Below are positions 17,696 through 26,427 of a DNA stretch of 59,297 nt, piece by piece. Below the pieces are notes generated by a model. The model saw nothing but the letters and a program-made list of their open reading frames with translations, was not told the origin of the DNA and searched no databases. Position numbers and translations under genes: made by a program. Within the stretch, counting starts at the first letter, position 1, and each line of letters opens with the position of its first letter. The DNA is taken from the NCBI GenBank assembly GCA_038317095.1, contig JBBQBB010000013.1, forward strand, positions 1 through 59,297, given 5' to 3'. Origin of the DNA: JAGXTF01 sp038317095 (GTDB lineage Bacteria; Bacteroidota; Bacteroidia; NS11-12g; UBA955).

Positions 17696-18259
17696 ATGAA
17701 TAGAATTGGAATCATTTTTGTTTTTTGCTTTGCACTTATTTTGGGTTGCAACAGGTCGTCCACAATTTCTGGGAATGCAAAATATTTTAGCGTTTCTTCC
17801 TTTTTTAAATCTGAAATTGGTAAATTAAAATTGAATAATTCTAGAGTGGAGAAAACAATTACAAAAGATGGAAATCCGATGGTTTCTTTGTCAGATTCGG
17901 TGAAGTGGGAAGATGAGTTAAAGCCATTTTTTGATTTGGAAATCAACAAGCCAGATCTGGAAAAAAAGTATGAATTGACCATTGACAGCGGCAAAAATAT
18001 TAAAATATCAACCTATTTCACAAGCGATACCAATTTGGCGATTCAGCGCATTGCAATTACTGAAGCGAACGGGAGGGTTCAATTGTTTGAGGCAGATTAT
18101 AGAAAACGGAGTTGGATTGTGGACAGAGACATCCGATATAGCTATATGCCAGGCAAGGGGTTTGGAATGGTAGTGAAGGAAAATTATATTTGGAGCAATC
18201 CCAATGGCTATGAAATTTATGCTCAGATTCATTCAAAAAACGATTTAATATTAGAATAA
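17696..18259 (+). CDS. Hypothetical lipoprotein
   Basis: This 187-residue protein has a hydrophobic N-terminus ending in the lipobox Leu-Ile-Leu-Gly-Cys-Asn, so it should be a lipid-anchored envelope protein. The body has several short segments that look like beta strands, including Gly-Arg-Val-Gln-Leu-Phe-Glu-Ala, and no domain I can name. The start ATG follows the gpmI TAA without any gap, and the aldehyde dehydrogenase starts one base after its stop, so it is embedded in a tight three-gene operon. Nothing in the sequence links it to glycolysis. Function unknown. Confidence 0.7.
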   Translation: MNRIGIIFVFCFALILGCNRSSTISGNAKYFSVSSFFKSEIGKLKLNNSRVEKTITKDGNPMVSLSDSVKWEDELKPFFDLEINKPDLEKKYELTIDSGKNIKISTYFTSDTNLAIQRIAITEANGRVQLFEADYRKRSWIVDRDIRYSYMPGKGFGMVVKENYIWSNPNGYEIYAQIHSKNDLILE

Positions 18260-18260
18260 G

Positions 18261-19697
18261 ATGGAAAAAATTCAAAACTATATAAATGGAAATTTTGAAA
18301 ATCCCAAAAAAGACCAATGGTTGGACAATTACAATCCAGCAACTGGCAGTGTTTATAGTCAATTGCCCAACTCGACTGCAGAAGATGTAGAATTAGCCTA
18401 CAATGCGGCAAAAACCGCTTTTGCGAAATGGAAAAACACCCCGGCTGAGGATAAATTTAAAATATTGAATAAAATTGCGGACCTTTTGGATGCGCGCAAT
18501 GAAGAATTTGCCCAAGCAGAAAGCCGTGATCAGGGCAAACCAGTTTGGTTGGCGCGAAACGAAATAAAACGGGCAGGTCAAAATTTTAGGTTTTTTGCCA
18601 CTGCTGCCATGCAATTTGCCAGTGAATCGCATGCCATGGAAGATAAGGCTATTAATTACACGCTAAGGCAACCCTTGGGAGTGGTGGGCTGCATTAGTCC
18701 ATGGAACTTGCCATTGTATTTGTTCAGTTGGAAAATAGCACCGGCATTGGCGGCAGGGAATTGTGTGGTTGCCAAGCCCAGTGAATTTACTCCATATACG
18801 GCATTTTTGCTTTCTAAAATTTGCACTGAAGCAGGTTTGCCTGCTGGTGTGCTAAACATAGTGCATGGTTTGGGTGGCTCGGCTGGCCAAGCCATTGTGG
18901 AACACGCAGGAATCAAAGCCATTTCATTTACTGGAGGTACAGTTACTGGCAAGCATATTGTTGCCACTGCTGGACCCATGTTTAAGAAAATAAGTTTAGA
19001 ATTGGGTGGCAAAAACCCCAATATCATTTTTGCAGATGCAGATATTGAAAAAGCGGTGAAAACCACAGTGAACAGTTCATTTTTAAACCAAGGTGAAATT
19101 TGTCTTTGTGGGTCTAGGTTGTTTGTGGAACGCAGTGTGTATGAAGACGTAAGAGCCAAACTTGTAAAGGCAGTATGTGAACTTATTGTAGGCAATCCGC
19201 AGGATGATGCGAATAGAGTGGGTGCCATTGTTTCCAAACCCCATTTCGAAAAAGTACTTGGATATATAGAATTGGCAAAACACGAAGGTGGCAAAATATT
19301 AACTGGCGGGGAAGCCATAAGGCCTGCTGGATTTGAAGATGGCTGGTATATTGCACCCACAATTATTGAAGGTTTGCCATACGATTGCCGTTGCAACCAA
19401 GAAGAAATATTTGGACCTGTAATTAGCATCATGCCTTTTGATACCGAAGCAGAAGTGCTAGCTTATTCAAACAGCACGGTTTATGGCTTGGCCACCACTT
19501 TGTGGACCGAGAATTTAACCCGCGCCCACAGAATGGCAGCAGAGTTAGAAACCGGTATTGTATGGATCAATTGCTGGTTGCTTCGCGATTTGCGCACCCC
19601 ATTTGGTGGCATGAAACAAAGTGGAACTGGCAGAGAAGGTGGCTGGGAAGCCATGCGCTTTTTTACCGAACCGAAGAATGTTTGTATTGCATTGTGA
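18261..19697 (+). CDS. Aldehyde dehydrogenase (2-aminomuconate/hydroxymuconate semialdehyde dehydrogenase-like)
   Basis: This 478-residue NAD(P)-dependent aldehyde dehydrogenase has the catalytic Cys281 in Asn-Gln-Gly-Glu-Ile-Cys-Leu-Cys-Gly-Ser-Arg and the general-base Glu247 in Glu-Leu-Gly-Gly-Lys. The Pro-Trp-Asn motif near 147-149 and the Phe-Thr-Gly-Gly loop of the cofactor site are also present. The Cys-Leu-Cys context and the C-terminal Gly-Gly-Met-Lys-Gln-Ser-Gly-Thr-Gly-Arg-Glu are typical of the ALDH8A1/2-hydroxymuconic semialdehyde group, which acts in tryptophan (kynurenine) or aromatic catabolism. No other gene of such a pathway is nearby, so the physiological substrate is uncertain. 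Confidence 0.85.
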   Translation: MEKIQNYINGNFENPKKDQWLDNYNPATGSVYSQLPNSTAEDVELAYNAAKTAFAKWKNTPAEDKFKILNKIADLLDARNEEFAQAESRDQGKPVWLARNEIKRAGQNFRFFATAAMQFASESHAMEDKAINYTLRQPLGVVGCISPWNLPLYLFSWKIAPALAAGNCVVAKPSEFTPYTAFLLSKICTEAGLPAGVLNIVHGLGGSAGQAIVEHAGIKAISFTGGTVTGKHIVATAGPMFKKISLELGGKNPNIIFADADIEKAVKTTVNSSFLNQGEICLCGSRLFVERSVYEDVRAKLVKAVCELIVGNPQDDANRVGAIVSKPHFEKVLGYIELAKHEGGKILTGGEAIRPAGFEDGWYIAPTIIEGLPYDCRCNQEEIFGPVISIMPFDTEAEVLAYSNSTVYGLATTLWTENLTRAHRMAAELETGIVWINCWLLRDLRTPFGGMKQSGTGREGGWEAMRFFTEPKNVCIAL

Positions 19698-19711
19698 TAG
19701 GTGGTAACTTT

Positions 19712-19912
19712 AAAATGACAATCTTTTATTAGGTTTTTTCTCCCGGTTGATCTTAGCTAACGGCACTTTCAAATGGCAAACAGATTTGAGGATTCCGATA
19801 GCTATAGGACCAACTCGGCTAAACGTATTGTTGATTCAAGTGGAATTGCAAACAAAAGACCAACCATGAGAGCATGCCGCGAAAAAATGACAATTCTTCA
19901 TTAGGTTTTTCG
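19712..19912 (+). repeat. Imperfect direct repeat pair of about 29 bases between ALDH and the secreted-protein island
   Basis: Two copies lie at 19712-19740 and 19885-19912. Both begin AAAATGACAAT and end ATTAGGTTTTT, with a few differences in the middle. They lie 173 bases apart in the 265-base gap left of an AT-rich accessory operon. The DNA between them holds no gene I can support. Confidence 0.6.
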
Positions 19913-19925
19913 GAATTATATGTTT

Positions 19926-19933
19926 TAAATTTG
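19926..19933 (+). promoter_or_regulatory. Putative -7 element (TAAATTTG) of the GH16/outer-membrane operon
   Basis: TAAATTTG fits TAnnTTTG and lies 29 bases before the ATG at 19963, just after the second copy of the direct repeat. A T-rich TTTTTCGG about 14-19 bases upstream is a poor -33 candidate. Confidence 0.4.
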
Positions 19934-19962
19934 TTTTAAATTCAAAAGAAACCGTAAAAAAA

Positions 19963-21274
19963 ATGAAAAACTTAAATTTAACCGCTATTTTATTTTTTGG
20001 CAATGCCATTGTACGGGGGGGATATTAAAGCCCAAACTGTAGGCACATGGCCTGATGCGAGTGGAGCAGCCACTGCTTCTTTAACAGGTTCTTCTAGTGC
20101 ATTGGCCATAGGTGTCCCATTCACGATGACGCCAACTCCTTCAATTTTAGAAGCCTGGGCGCAAGTGCGCTACTGCAAACCCCCATTGGCTGCCGAGGCT
20201 ATGGGCTTGGTGGTTACCCTATATGACTGCAGTACTTCAGCGGCTGGAAGTGGTTCTGGCTCTCCAGGTGGAGGTGGCGGGGATATTGGCCCAATTGACC
20301 CAAATGCACCACCGGTAGAAGTGCCACTCCCAAACTATGGTTATTTAACTTCTGTACCTCAAATAAACGTAACCTATACTTCTGGACCACTTATGGGAAC
20401 ACTTCCGCTGTTGGCCGCGGCAAATGGAGGAAGCAACCCGCTGATTTATGGCCGACTGGAAGAACCTGCTTTAATCATTCCGGGTTCAGGGGTTGTTATA
20501 CCCACCACCTTTAAACCTAGAATCATTGTGTTGCCCACAGGCAAAACTGGAATAAATATAGCAAACCCAAGGGCGGCGTTGGATGTGATTAGCACGGGTA
20601 GCAAAACAACCGCCACTGCTATTTTTGGTGTAAATTCATCGCATTTTCTACTGGCTAACAACCCAGCAAATACTTTAGGAACCAATATGAGATATAGCCG
20701 CCACATTGCTATTTTCAATAATTTACCAGAGTCTAAATACAATGGTATTGTGCAGGCTGGCGACCAAGCCTTGATATTTACGGATGGTGCCGGAGCTGAT
20801 GGTGCAAATATAAATGGTTCCTTAGTTATAGCACCTTGGAGTAATGCAGCAAGCGGATTGCGAATGGATAATGGGGGTAACATTGAACTGAATAACAATT
20901 TAATAGTAAAAGGTGCTTTTACATTAGCAGATGGATTTGTTAATAGTAATCTTGAAGTTAGGGGTAGTATTAAATGCAATGGATTTGTTGCAAAACCGAA
21001 ATGGTGGCCTGATTATGTATTTGAAAAGAGTTATAATTTAATAACCTTAGACAGTATAAGTAATTTTATTGTAAAAAACAAGCATTTACCTGGTATACCT
21101 GAAGCGGATTGGGTTATTGAAAATGGTCAAAATATTGGAGAATTACAAATCAAACAGCAAGAAAAAATTGAAGAATTGTATTTATATATAATACGTCAAA
21201 ATCAAATACTTAATAAAATTCAATCTACTATTTTGGATCAGCAGAAAGCAATCGAGTTGCTATTAAAAAAATAA
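19963..21274 (+). CDS. Secreted surface protein with C-terminal chaperone-like tail; frameshift in the signal peptide
   Basis: The main frame encodes about 425 residues: a Ser/Ala/Gly-rich N-terminal half with a Gly-Gly-Gly-Gly-Gly stretch and a Pro-rich patch, then repetitive beta-like sequence. The C-terminal tail has Tyr-Val-Phe-Glu-Lys, His-Leu-Pro-Gly-Ile-Pro and a coiled coil, as in Bacteroidetes tail-fibre-like proteins with a self-assembly domain. The frame has no good start: its first usable codon is a TTG at 19997. An ATG at 19963 begins Met-Lys-Asn-Leu-Asn-Leu-Thr-Ala-Ile-Leu-Phe in another frame. Removing one T from the six-T run at 19993-19998 joins them into a normal signal peptide ending near Ile-Lys-Ala-Gln. 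The gene is thus shifted by one base: a sequencing slip, a recent mutation or a phase-variable tract. It heads an operon with the GH16 gene. Confidence 0.65.
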
Positions 21275-21287
21275 AATCTTGATAGTT

Positions 21288-23174
21288 ATGAAAATTAAGC
21301 ATTTTGTAATATTAGGGGCTTTATATGTATGTTGCTCTTTCCCGTTAATGGGTCAGGAACGCGATTCGATGATTAATACCGATTCAATGTATTATGAAAT
21401 GTATTCTGATACTTCTGATTATTTAGATGCAATTCAGAGTGAAGATACGTCGCTAAGCAGCCCAATGGCCTCTGCTTATACGCGGTGGCGCGCATGCGTA
21501 GACCATACGAAAGAAAATTTTCGTAATTATCATTTATGTAATGGAGGGCCGTATGTGCGGATTTTTTCAGATGAATTTAATACATTAAATAGTGAAATGT
21601 GGTTTAAAAAAAATGGTGATTTTTATGATTGGAATAATTGGGTAAGTGATGCTTGGCCTGATGCGAAACCACCTTGCGGAAAAAAAAATATAATAACTGG
21701 CAAATATGATGATGTTGGGTTAGATGGGCCTGACGATGCTGACGTTGGTCAACAACTTTATCGCAAGGAAAATGTATTTGTTTCTAATGGGATATTGAAT
21801 ATTCAAACAAAAAAAATGCCAAGTACTTTTACAATACCTACGTGTAAGAGTGCATTTTGGCCTTGGACAGGTCCATGTCAAGATGGAAATGGAGTAATTA
21901 CAGGGCCAATTGTTTCAAAACATTTTGATTTTACCAGCGGCAGAGCTCAAACCACTTGGGCATTCTCAAGGTTGCCAAATGGTATTGAAAATTTCGATGG
22001 AGGTGGACTAATTGTTGAGGCAATGGTTAAAATACCTAAAGAAAAAGGCTTATGGCCAGCTTTTTGGATGGTAACAAACACAGACGCAGGAAGATATGAT
22101 GAGTTTGACATGTTTGAAATATTGGATAATGATTTTAGCAAATTAAAAATCACCATTCATGCGGGAGACGCAGATGTAGGTAACGAATGTAAAACACATT
22201 TTAAAGTTGGCAATTCTACGAGTGAGATTAACGATTGGTATAATAGTTTTCATACATTTACATTTTACTATACTGATTATGCACTCACGTTGTTTATTGA
22301 TGGACATCTAGTTTGGCAAAAACACCATTTGGCTTCAAAAGGAGGATTGGGTTTTTCGTTTCCTTGTGACTATTCTAATTCTGTGAAGAGAAGAATAAGG
22401 AAGAGATACAATGAGGCACCCATGAGGATTGTTTTTAATACACGTGTATATTGCGATTGTGAAACGAGCAATGGTTGCAAAGGACCTGATAAAAACAATT
22501 TTAATAATGCAGCAATAGAGGTTGCATTTGTAAACGTGTATAAAAAATTCCCCTGCAGCCTTAGCAAAACTTTACATACAAGAGCAGAATTGGGGATTCC
22601 AGATCATGAAAAAGAATATAATGTAATTGTGTCCAAAAAAATTGTTGTTGATATTGTTCATTCTAATCCAAATGATAAGGATGTAAAAAAGAATGAATTT
22701 CTGAAACTAATTGCTGACGAGGAAGTAATAATATCTGATATTACTGTGGAAGATGTTGGATATCTGGAGGTTGAATTAAACAAACATAGGTTATGCGATG
22801 ATGAATATGATTTATTTGGAATAGTTAGACCTCCCCAAAAGCATACTAGCGTCAAACCCGCTGACTTCGTACACAATGGGGATAAAAAATCAGAACAATT
22901 AATTGAAGGTGAGCCTAATTTGATATCAAAATTTAATGTTACTTGTATAGATAATGTTATTAGCGTTTCTTTAAAAGATTCATTAAAAATTAATGATTAC
23001 ATAATAAATTTGTATGATTTCGCTGGCCGTTTAGCAAAGAAAAATAATTGTATCGAATTTACCTGCGCCAAAGGTGCTTGTTTTAGGAATTTATCTACAG
23101 GTATATACATTCTAGAAATTCAAGAAATTAAAACACGCACACGTGAAATTGCAAAGGTAGTAATAACAAAATAA
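21288..23174 (+). CDS. Secreted glycoside hydrolase family 16 protein with type IX-like C-terminus
   Basis: The product is about 628 residues. A signal peptide ends near Leu-Met-Gly-Gln. The GH16 beta-jelly-roll runs from about residue 80 (Phe-Ser-Asp-Glu-Phe-Asn) to 420, with the catalytic signature Asp-Glu-Phe-Asp-Met-Phe-Glu, in which nucleophile and acid/base Glu both fit the ExDxxE pattern. Trp-Pro-Ala-Phe-Trp-Met and a His-Thr-Phe region are also typical. The last ~80 residues look like a type IX secretion signal, ending Gly-Ile-Tyr-Ile-Leu-Glu-Ile and Lys-Val-Val-Ile-Thr-Lys. Family members cut beta-1,3- or mixed-linked glucans, agar or carrageenan; the substrate here is open. I use the ATG at 21288; a TTG nine bases upstream is less likely. 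The next gene overlaps by one base. Confidence 0.82.
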   Translation: MKIKHFVILGALYVCCSFPLMGQERDSMINTDSMYYEMYSDTSDYLDAIQSEDTSLSSPMASAYTRWRACVDHTKENFRNYHLCNGGPYVRIFSDEFNTLNSEMWFKKNGDFYDWNNWVSDAWPDAKPPCGKKNIITGKYDDVGLDGPDDADVGQQLYRKENVFVSNGILNIQTKKMPSTFTIPTCKSAFWPWTGPCQDGNGVITGPIVSKHFDFTSGRAQTTWAFSRLPNGIENFDGGGLIVEAMVKIPKEKGLWPAFWMVTNTDAGRYDEFDMFEILDNDFSKLKITIHAGDADVGNECKTHFKVGNSTSEINDWYNSFHTFTFYYTDYALTLFIDGHLVWQKHHLASKGGLGFSFPCDYSNSVKRRIRKRYNEAPMRIVFNTRVYCDCETSNGCKGPDKNNFNNAAIEVAFVNVYKKFPCSLSKTLHTRAELGIPDHEKEYNVIVSKKIVVDIVHSNPNDKDVKKNEFLKLIADEEVIISDITVEDVGYLEVELNKHRLCDDEYDLFGIVRPPQKHTSVKPADFVHNGDKKSEQLIEGEPNLISKFNVTCIDNVISVSLKDSLKINDYIINLYDFAGRLAKKNNCIEFTCAKGACFRNLSTGIYILEIQEIKTRTREIAKVVITK

Positions 23175-23884
23175 TGAAAACAATAATTTGGATAGTTTTA
23201 TTATCAATGCCTGTTATTTCTAAATGTAATGCTAAAGATTCTGTAAAAGTCAAATTTGATATTGGTTCATTTTATCTTTCGGTTACTGGCCATAAAAATA
23301 TTACTGACAATTTGAATGGATTGGAATTGATTTATTGGTATACAAGTAATTTGCCAATTTCAACGAGTTTTATGTTACAAAAAGGAAACTTGTCTATTAG
23401 CGCAGGTTTGCGATATGCGAGTTATTTTTATTCTGGTGCATTTGTAAATTCTAACAAGTATGTGGAGGTTAGTTTTAGTTCACTCGAGTTTCCTTTTATG
23501 GCGCATTGTACTCTGCCGGTTTTTAATAGGATTAGTTTGAATTTACAGTCTGGGATAGTTCTAAATGAAAACTTTAATTATAGAAATAGGCCAAATTACC
23601 ATATAGATACGGTATTTTCAATTTCTCTTAAAGATGCAACAGGTGTTGCTATTGTGCATCGCAATCCTGCTCTACAGTACGGTGCTGGTTTTGATTTTTA
23701 TAACCGTACTAAAACATTATTATTCTATGTTAATTTTATTGGTAATTATATTCCAAAAAATGGATTTAAAAAATCTTCATTGGGTAATGCAGATGTTTCG
23801 TACAATGCAAGTGGGCGTTCCTTAGGTTTTTCTGCTGGATTAAGGTTTCAAATTGTTCAATTTCATAAAAATAAAAACCCGTAA
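23174..23884 (+). CDS. Hypothetical outer-membrane beta-barrel-like protein
   Basis: This 236-residue protein has a signal peptide ending near Lys-Cys-Asn-Ala-Lys. The mature part alternates polar and hydrophobic residues in strands of 8-12, rich in Tyr, Phe, Ser and Asn, with pairs such as Ser-Ile-Ser-Ala-Gly-Leu-Arg-Tyr and Phe-Ser-Ala-Gly-Leu-Arg-Phe. This is usual for small outer-membrane barrels. Its start overlaps the GH16 stop by one base (TAATG), which argues for translational coupling and a shared role. It is one of three similar-sized barrel-like genes in a row. No family is recognised. Confidence 0.62.
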   Translation: MKTIIWIVLLSMPVISKCNAKDSVKVKFDIGSFYLSVTGHKNITDNLNGLELIYWYTSNLPISTSFMLQKGNLSISAGLRYASYFYSGAFVNSNKYVEVSFSSLEFPFMAHCTLPVFNRISLNLQSGIVLNENFNYRNRPNYHIDTVFSISLKDATGVAIVHRNPALQYGAGFDFYNRTKTLLFYVNFIGNYIPKNGFKKSSLGNADVSYNASGRSLGFSAGLRFQIVQFHKNKNP

Positions 23885-23885
23885 T

Positions 23886-24584
23886 ATGAAATTGTATATA
23901 CTAATACTTTTATTATTAAACACGGCAGAGATTAAATCCCAACGTATTTGGAATTTGTCATTTGAATACGGAGCTTACATTCCTTTAAGAATAAATAAAT
24001 CATCGAAAAGTTTTAACGGTTTTGATACAAAATACATATTCAATACAGGTCGTTCTTTAGGTTTAAATTTAAGTATTGGCAAATTTGTCTTCTCAACTAG
24101 TGTGCAAACACAAACAGATTACATGAAACTCAGTGGATTTGAGTATCTTGGATTTAAAAATTATTCTTATATTCTATATTATCCAAAGGGCCTCTACATA
24201 CCAATATATCTTGCCTATTCAGTTATTAATAAGCGGAATTTTCAATTAAATTCGGGTTTTGGTTACAGGTATGGTGGCGGAGTTTTTTGGGATATTTATC
24301 CCCGTGTGCATGCAGATTTGGTTGGATTTAGGTCTGATGGGTCAAAAAAAATACTAACAAATCGTGTTTTTTATGATAAAATGCCGTCATATAGATTGGG
24401 GGCAGCAGCGTTGTTTTGGGATAAACGCAAACAATATGCTTTAACTTTATTTTCGTCAATTGATTATGAACGAAAAATAAAAACGCCATACGGTGTCTAC
24501 CCTAGAGGATTTGATTTAAGTTTATTAGAATCAAAGCAATTTTATATATATTCTGGTGTTTCCTTAAGAATTAAAATATTATGA
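23886..24584 (+). CDS. Hypothetical outer-membrane beta-barrel-like protein
   Basis: The product is about 232 residues from the ATG at 23886, one base after the previous stop. A hydrophobic signal peptide ends near Glu-Ile-Lys-Ser-Gln, and repeated amphipathic strands with aromatic girdle residues follow, including Tyr-Gly-Ala-Tyr-Ile-Pro-Leu and a Gly/Tyr-rich Gly-Phe-Gly-Tyr-Arg-Tyr-Gly-Gly-Gly. It ends in an Arg/Leu strand, like its neighbours. The ATGA overlap with the next gene continues the operon. The three barrels share size and style but I see no clear sequence identity, so they may be distant paralogues. Function unknown. Confidence 0.6.
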   Translation: MKLYILILLLLNTAEIKSQRIWNLSFEYGAYIPLRINKSSKSFNGFDTKYIFNTGRSLGLNLSIGKFVFSTSVQTQTDYMKLSGFEYLGFKNYSYILYYPKGLYIPIYLAYSVINKRNFQLNSGFGYRYGGGVFWDIYPRVHADLVGFRSDGSKKILTNRVFYDKMPSYRLGAAALFWDKRKQYALTLFSSIDYERKIKTPYGVYPRGFDLSLLESKQFYIYSGVSLRIKIL

Positions 24585-25246
24585 AAAAAACAATAGTATT
24601 TTTTGCGATATTCACGATGCAAAGCATTTTGATTTTGGTTAGGTCACAATCGGTTACTTTGGGTTCTTCTGGGTTTATTGCACGCAATGTATGGGATAAA
24701 ATAGAGTTTTATGAAAGAAAGGATATTCAACAAAACAATGGTTGGCTGTTAACTGTTGGTTTAGCGTTTAAGAAGATTAGAATAGATATTGGTTATGGTC
24801 AGTATCAGCAAACATGGGTTGATAATTTGACTGAAAAAAATATGCCATCTTGGTTTTTTAAACGTGTTGAATATTCTGCTAAATTGCGTTCATATCCGTT
24901 AATATTTAATTTAAATTTTCTAAAATTTAATAGATTATTTGTGGATTGTATAATTGGTATTGAAATTGGGCAATGGATTTCTACAGATATTACGGGGCTT
25001 AAAAATAATAGTATTGTTGAAAGGGCAAATTATGATAAACATACTTTTAAAAATTCAATTGCATTAATGCAAGGATTAAAAATAGGTTATCGATACCGGA
25101 ATTTGGCATTTCAAATTATGCCATTCTCTAAATTTCAAGCAAAACAATTTCAAGCAACTAATATTTATGCTCTGAGGGGTTATCCATTTACTAAAATGAA
25201 TTTAGGATTAATGCTGTCTATTAATTATTATTATTCTCTAAAATAA
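24581..25246 (+). CDS. Hypothetical outer-membrane beta-barrel-like protein
   Basis: This 221-residue protein is the last gene of the GH16 operon and overlaps the preceding gene by ATGA. The signal peptide ends near Val-Arg-Ser-Gln. The mature protein has alternating strands such as Ile-Asp-Ile-Gly-Tyr-Gly-Gln-Tyr and finishes with Leu-Ser-Ile-Asn-Tyr-Tyr-Tyr-Ser-Leu-Lys, a plausible barrel C-terminus with aromatic residues. Base composition is markedly AT-rich, unlike thiL that follows. A perfect six-base inverted repeat (TTAAGG/CCTTAA) follows near 25273-25292 but lacks a T run, so I do not call it a terminator. Function unknown. Confidence 0.6.
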   Translation: MKKTIVFFAIFTMQSILILVRSQSVTLGSSGFIARNVWDKIEFYERKDIQQNNGWLLTVGLAFKKIRIDIGYGQYQQTWVDNLTEKNMPSWFFKRVEYSAKLRSYPLIFNLNFLKFNRLFVDCIIGIEIGQWISTDITGLKNNSIVERANYDKHTFKNSIALMQGLKIGYRYRNLAFQIMPFSKFQAKQFQATNIYALRGYPFTKMNLGLMLSINYYYSLK

Positions 25247-25349
25247 ATTGTTTTTCTTATTTCTTTCATATTTTTAAGGTTTTCATGCCTTAACTTAAAG
25301 TCCGTACAAATGCAGCAAGTCCATTCAATAACATGCTATTTTGTCCACA

Positions 25350-25381
25350 TTTGCTCTTGCCCCTTTTTGCCTTTAACTTCG
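25350..25381 (+). promoter_or_regulatory. Putative promoter of thiL and the sensor-kinase genes
   Basis: TTTG at 25350-25353, a 20-base spacer and TAACTTCG at 25374-25381 fit the Bacteroidetes -33/-7 pattern with one mismatch in the -7 box. The -7 box ends four bases before the thiL ATG, so the transcript would have almost no leader. Confidence 0.45.
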
Positions 25382-25385
25382 CCAA

Positions 25386-26426
25386 ATGTTTGAAAACAGC
25401 ACGCGAACCGAATTGGGCGACCTTGGAGAATTTGGATTGATCAATCACCTTGCCGAACATTTTGTTCCCAACTTGCCAGACACCGTTTGCGGTATAGGCG
25501 ACGATGCCGCTGTTTTTGACATGGGCGATAAATATGGCTTGGTTACTTCTGATATGTTTTTAGAAGGCATCCATTTCGACCTTACTTTTCATCCTATCAA
25601 ACATTTAGGGTACAAGGTAGTTGCTGCTACATTGAGTGACATTAGCGCCATGAATGGCATACCCAAGCGAATTTTGATAAACATAGGTCTCAGCAATCGT
25701 TTCTCGCTTGAGGCAGTTGAAGAATTGTACTTGGGCATTAAAATGGCGTGCGAAAAATACAATATAGATTTGGTAGGTGGCGATACTTCTGCCTCACCAA
25801 AGGGTTTGTTTATTTCCGCAACTGCCTTAGGCGAAGTAGAAAAAAACAAAATTGTTTACAGAAAAGGCTGCAAGGTTAACGATTTGTTAGTGGTTAGCGG
25901 CGATGTAGGCGGCGCTTATATGGGTTTGCAAATACTTGAACGGGAAAAGCGGGTGTTTTTAGAACATCCCACCATGCAACCCGATATTGAACGACACGAT
26001 TATATTGTGGGCAGACAATTGAAGCCCGAAACGAGAACGGATGTTGTGGATTTGTTGGACTCACTTAAAATTATTCCAACATCGATGATAGATGTTAGCG
26101 ATGGTATTGCCGGAGAAATTTACCATTTGGGAAAACAATCCAATGTGGGATTTGATATTTATGAAAACAAGCTACCCATAGACCCACAAACTGTGGAGCA
26201 AGCGGTAGAATTCGGTCTAAATCCGAGTGTTGCTGCATTAAATGGGGGCGAGGATTTTGAATTGTTATTTACAGTTGACCCCAAAGATTACGAAAAAATA
26301 AAAGGCAATATGGATTTAACCATCATAGGCCACGTTACAGAAACTCCAGGCAAATACCGCCTCATTACAGCCTCTGGCAATGCATTTGACATTACCGCAC
26401 AAGGATGGGGTGTGATTGCCGAATAA
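25386..26426 (+). CDS. thiL: Thiamine-monophosphate kinase
   Basis: This 346-residue enzyme phosphorylates thiamine monophosphate to the active cofactor thiamine diphosphate. The N-terminal Gly-Ile-Gly-Asp-Asp-Ala-Ala, the Gly-Gly-Asp-Thr motif near residue 134, Asp-Val-Ser-Asp-Gly, and Asn-Gly-Gly-Glu-Asp-Phe-Glu-Leu-Leu-Phe are the metal and nucleotide sites of ThiL/PurM-fold kinases. The length is normal for Bacteroidetes ThiL. No TPP riboswitch is seen upstream. The sensor kinase begins one base after its stop and is likely co-transcribed, though a functional link is not obvious. Confidence 0.93.
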   Translation: MFENSTRTELGDLGEFGLINHLAEHFVPNLPDTVCGIGDDAAVFDMGDKYGLVTSDMFLEGIHFDLTFHPIKHLGYKVVAATLSDISAMNGIPKRILINIGLSNRFSLEAVEELYLGIKMACEKYNIDLVGGDTSASPKGLFISATALGEVEKNKIVYRKGCKVNDLLVVSGDVGGAYMGLQILEREKRVFLEHPTMQPDIERHDYIVGRQLKPETRTDVVDLLDSLKIIPTSMIDVSDGIAGEIYHLGKQSNVGFDIYENKLPIDPQTVEQAVEFGLNPSVAALNGGEDFELLFTVDPKDYEKIKGNMDLTIIGHVTETPGKYRLITASGNAFDITAQGWGVIAE

Positions 26427-26427
26427 A

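Noticed and set aside
18656..19432. Long open frame (258 codons) on the minus strand opposite the aldehyde dehydrogenase gene
   Set aside because: It lies entirely over a strongly conserved gene, has no family features and reads as the complement of it.
20228..20310. Short tandem repeats in the Gly/Pro-rich stretch of the surface protein
   Set aside because: The bases are GC-rich and low in complexity but show no regular repeat unit.
25247..25385. Terminator after the last barrel gene
   Set aside because: The TTAAGG/CCTTAA inverted repeat has no T run on either strand side that would make a terminator.
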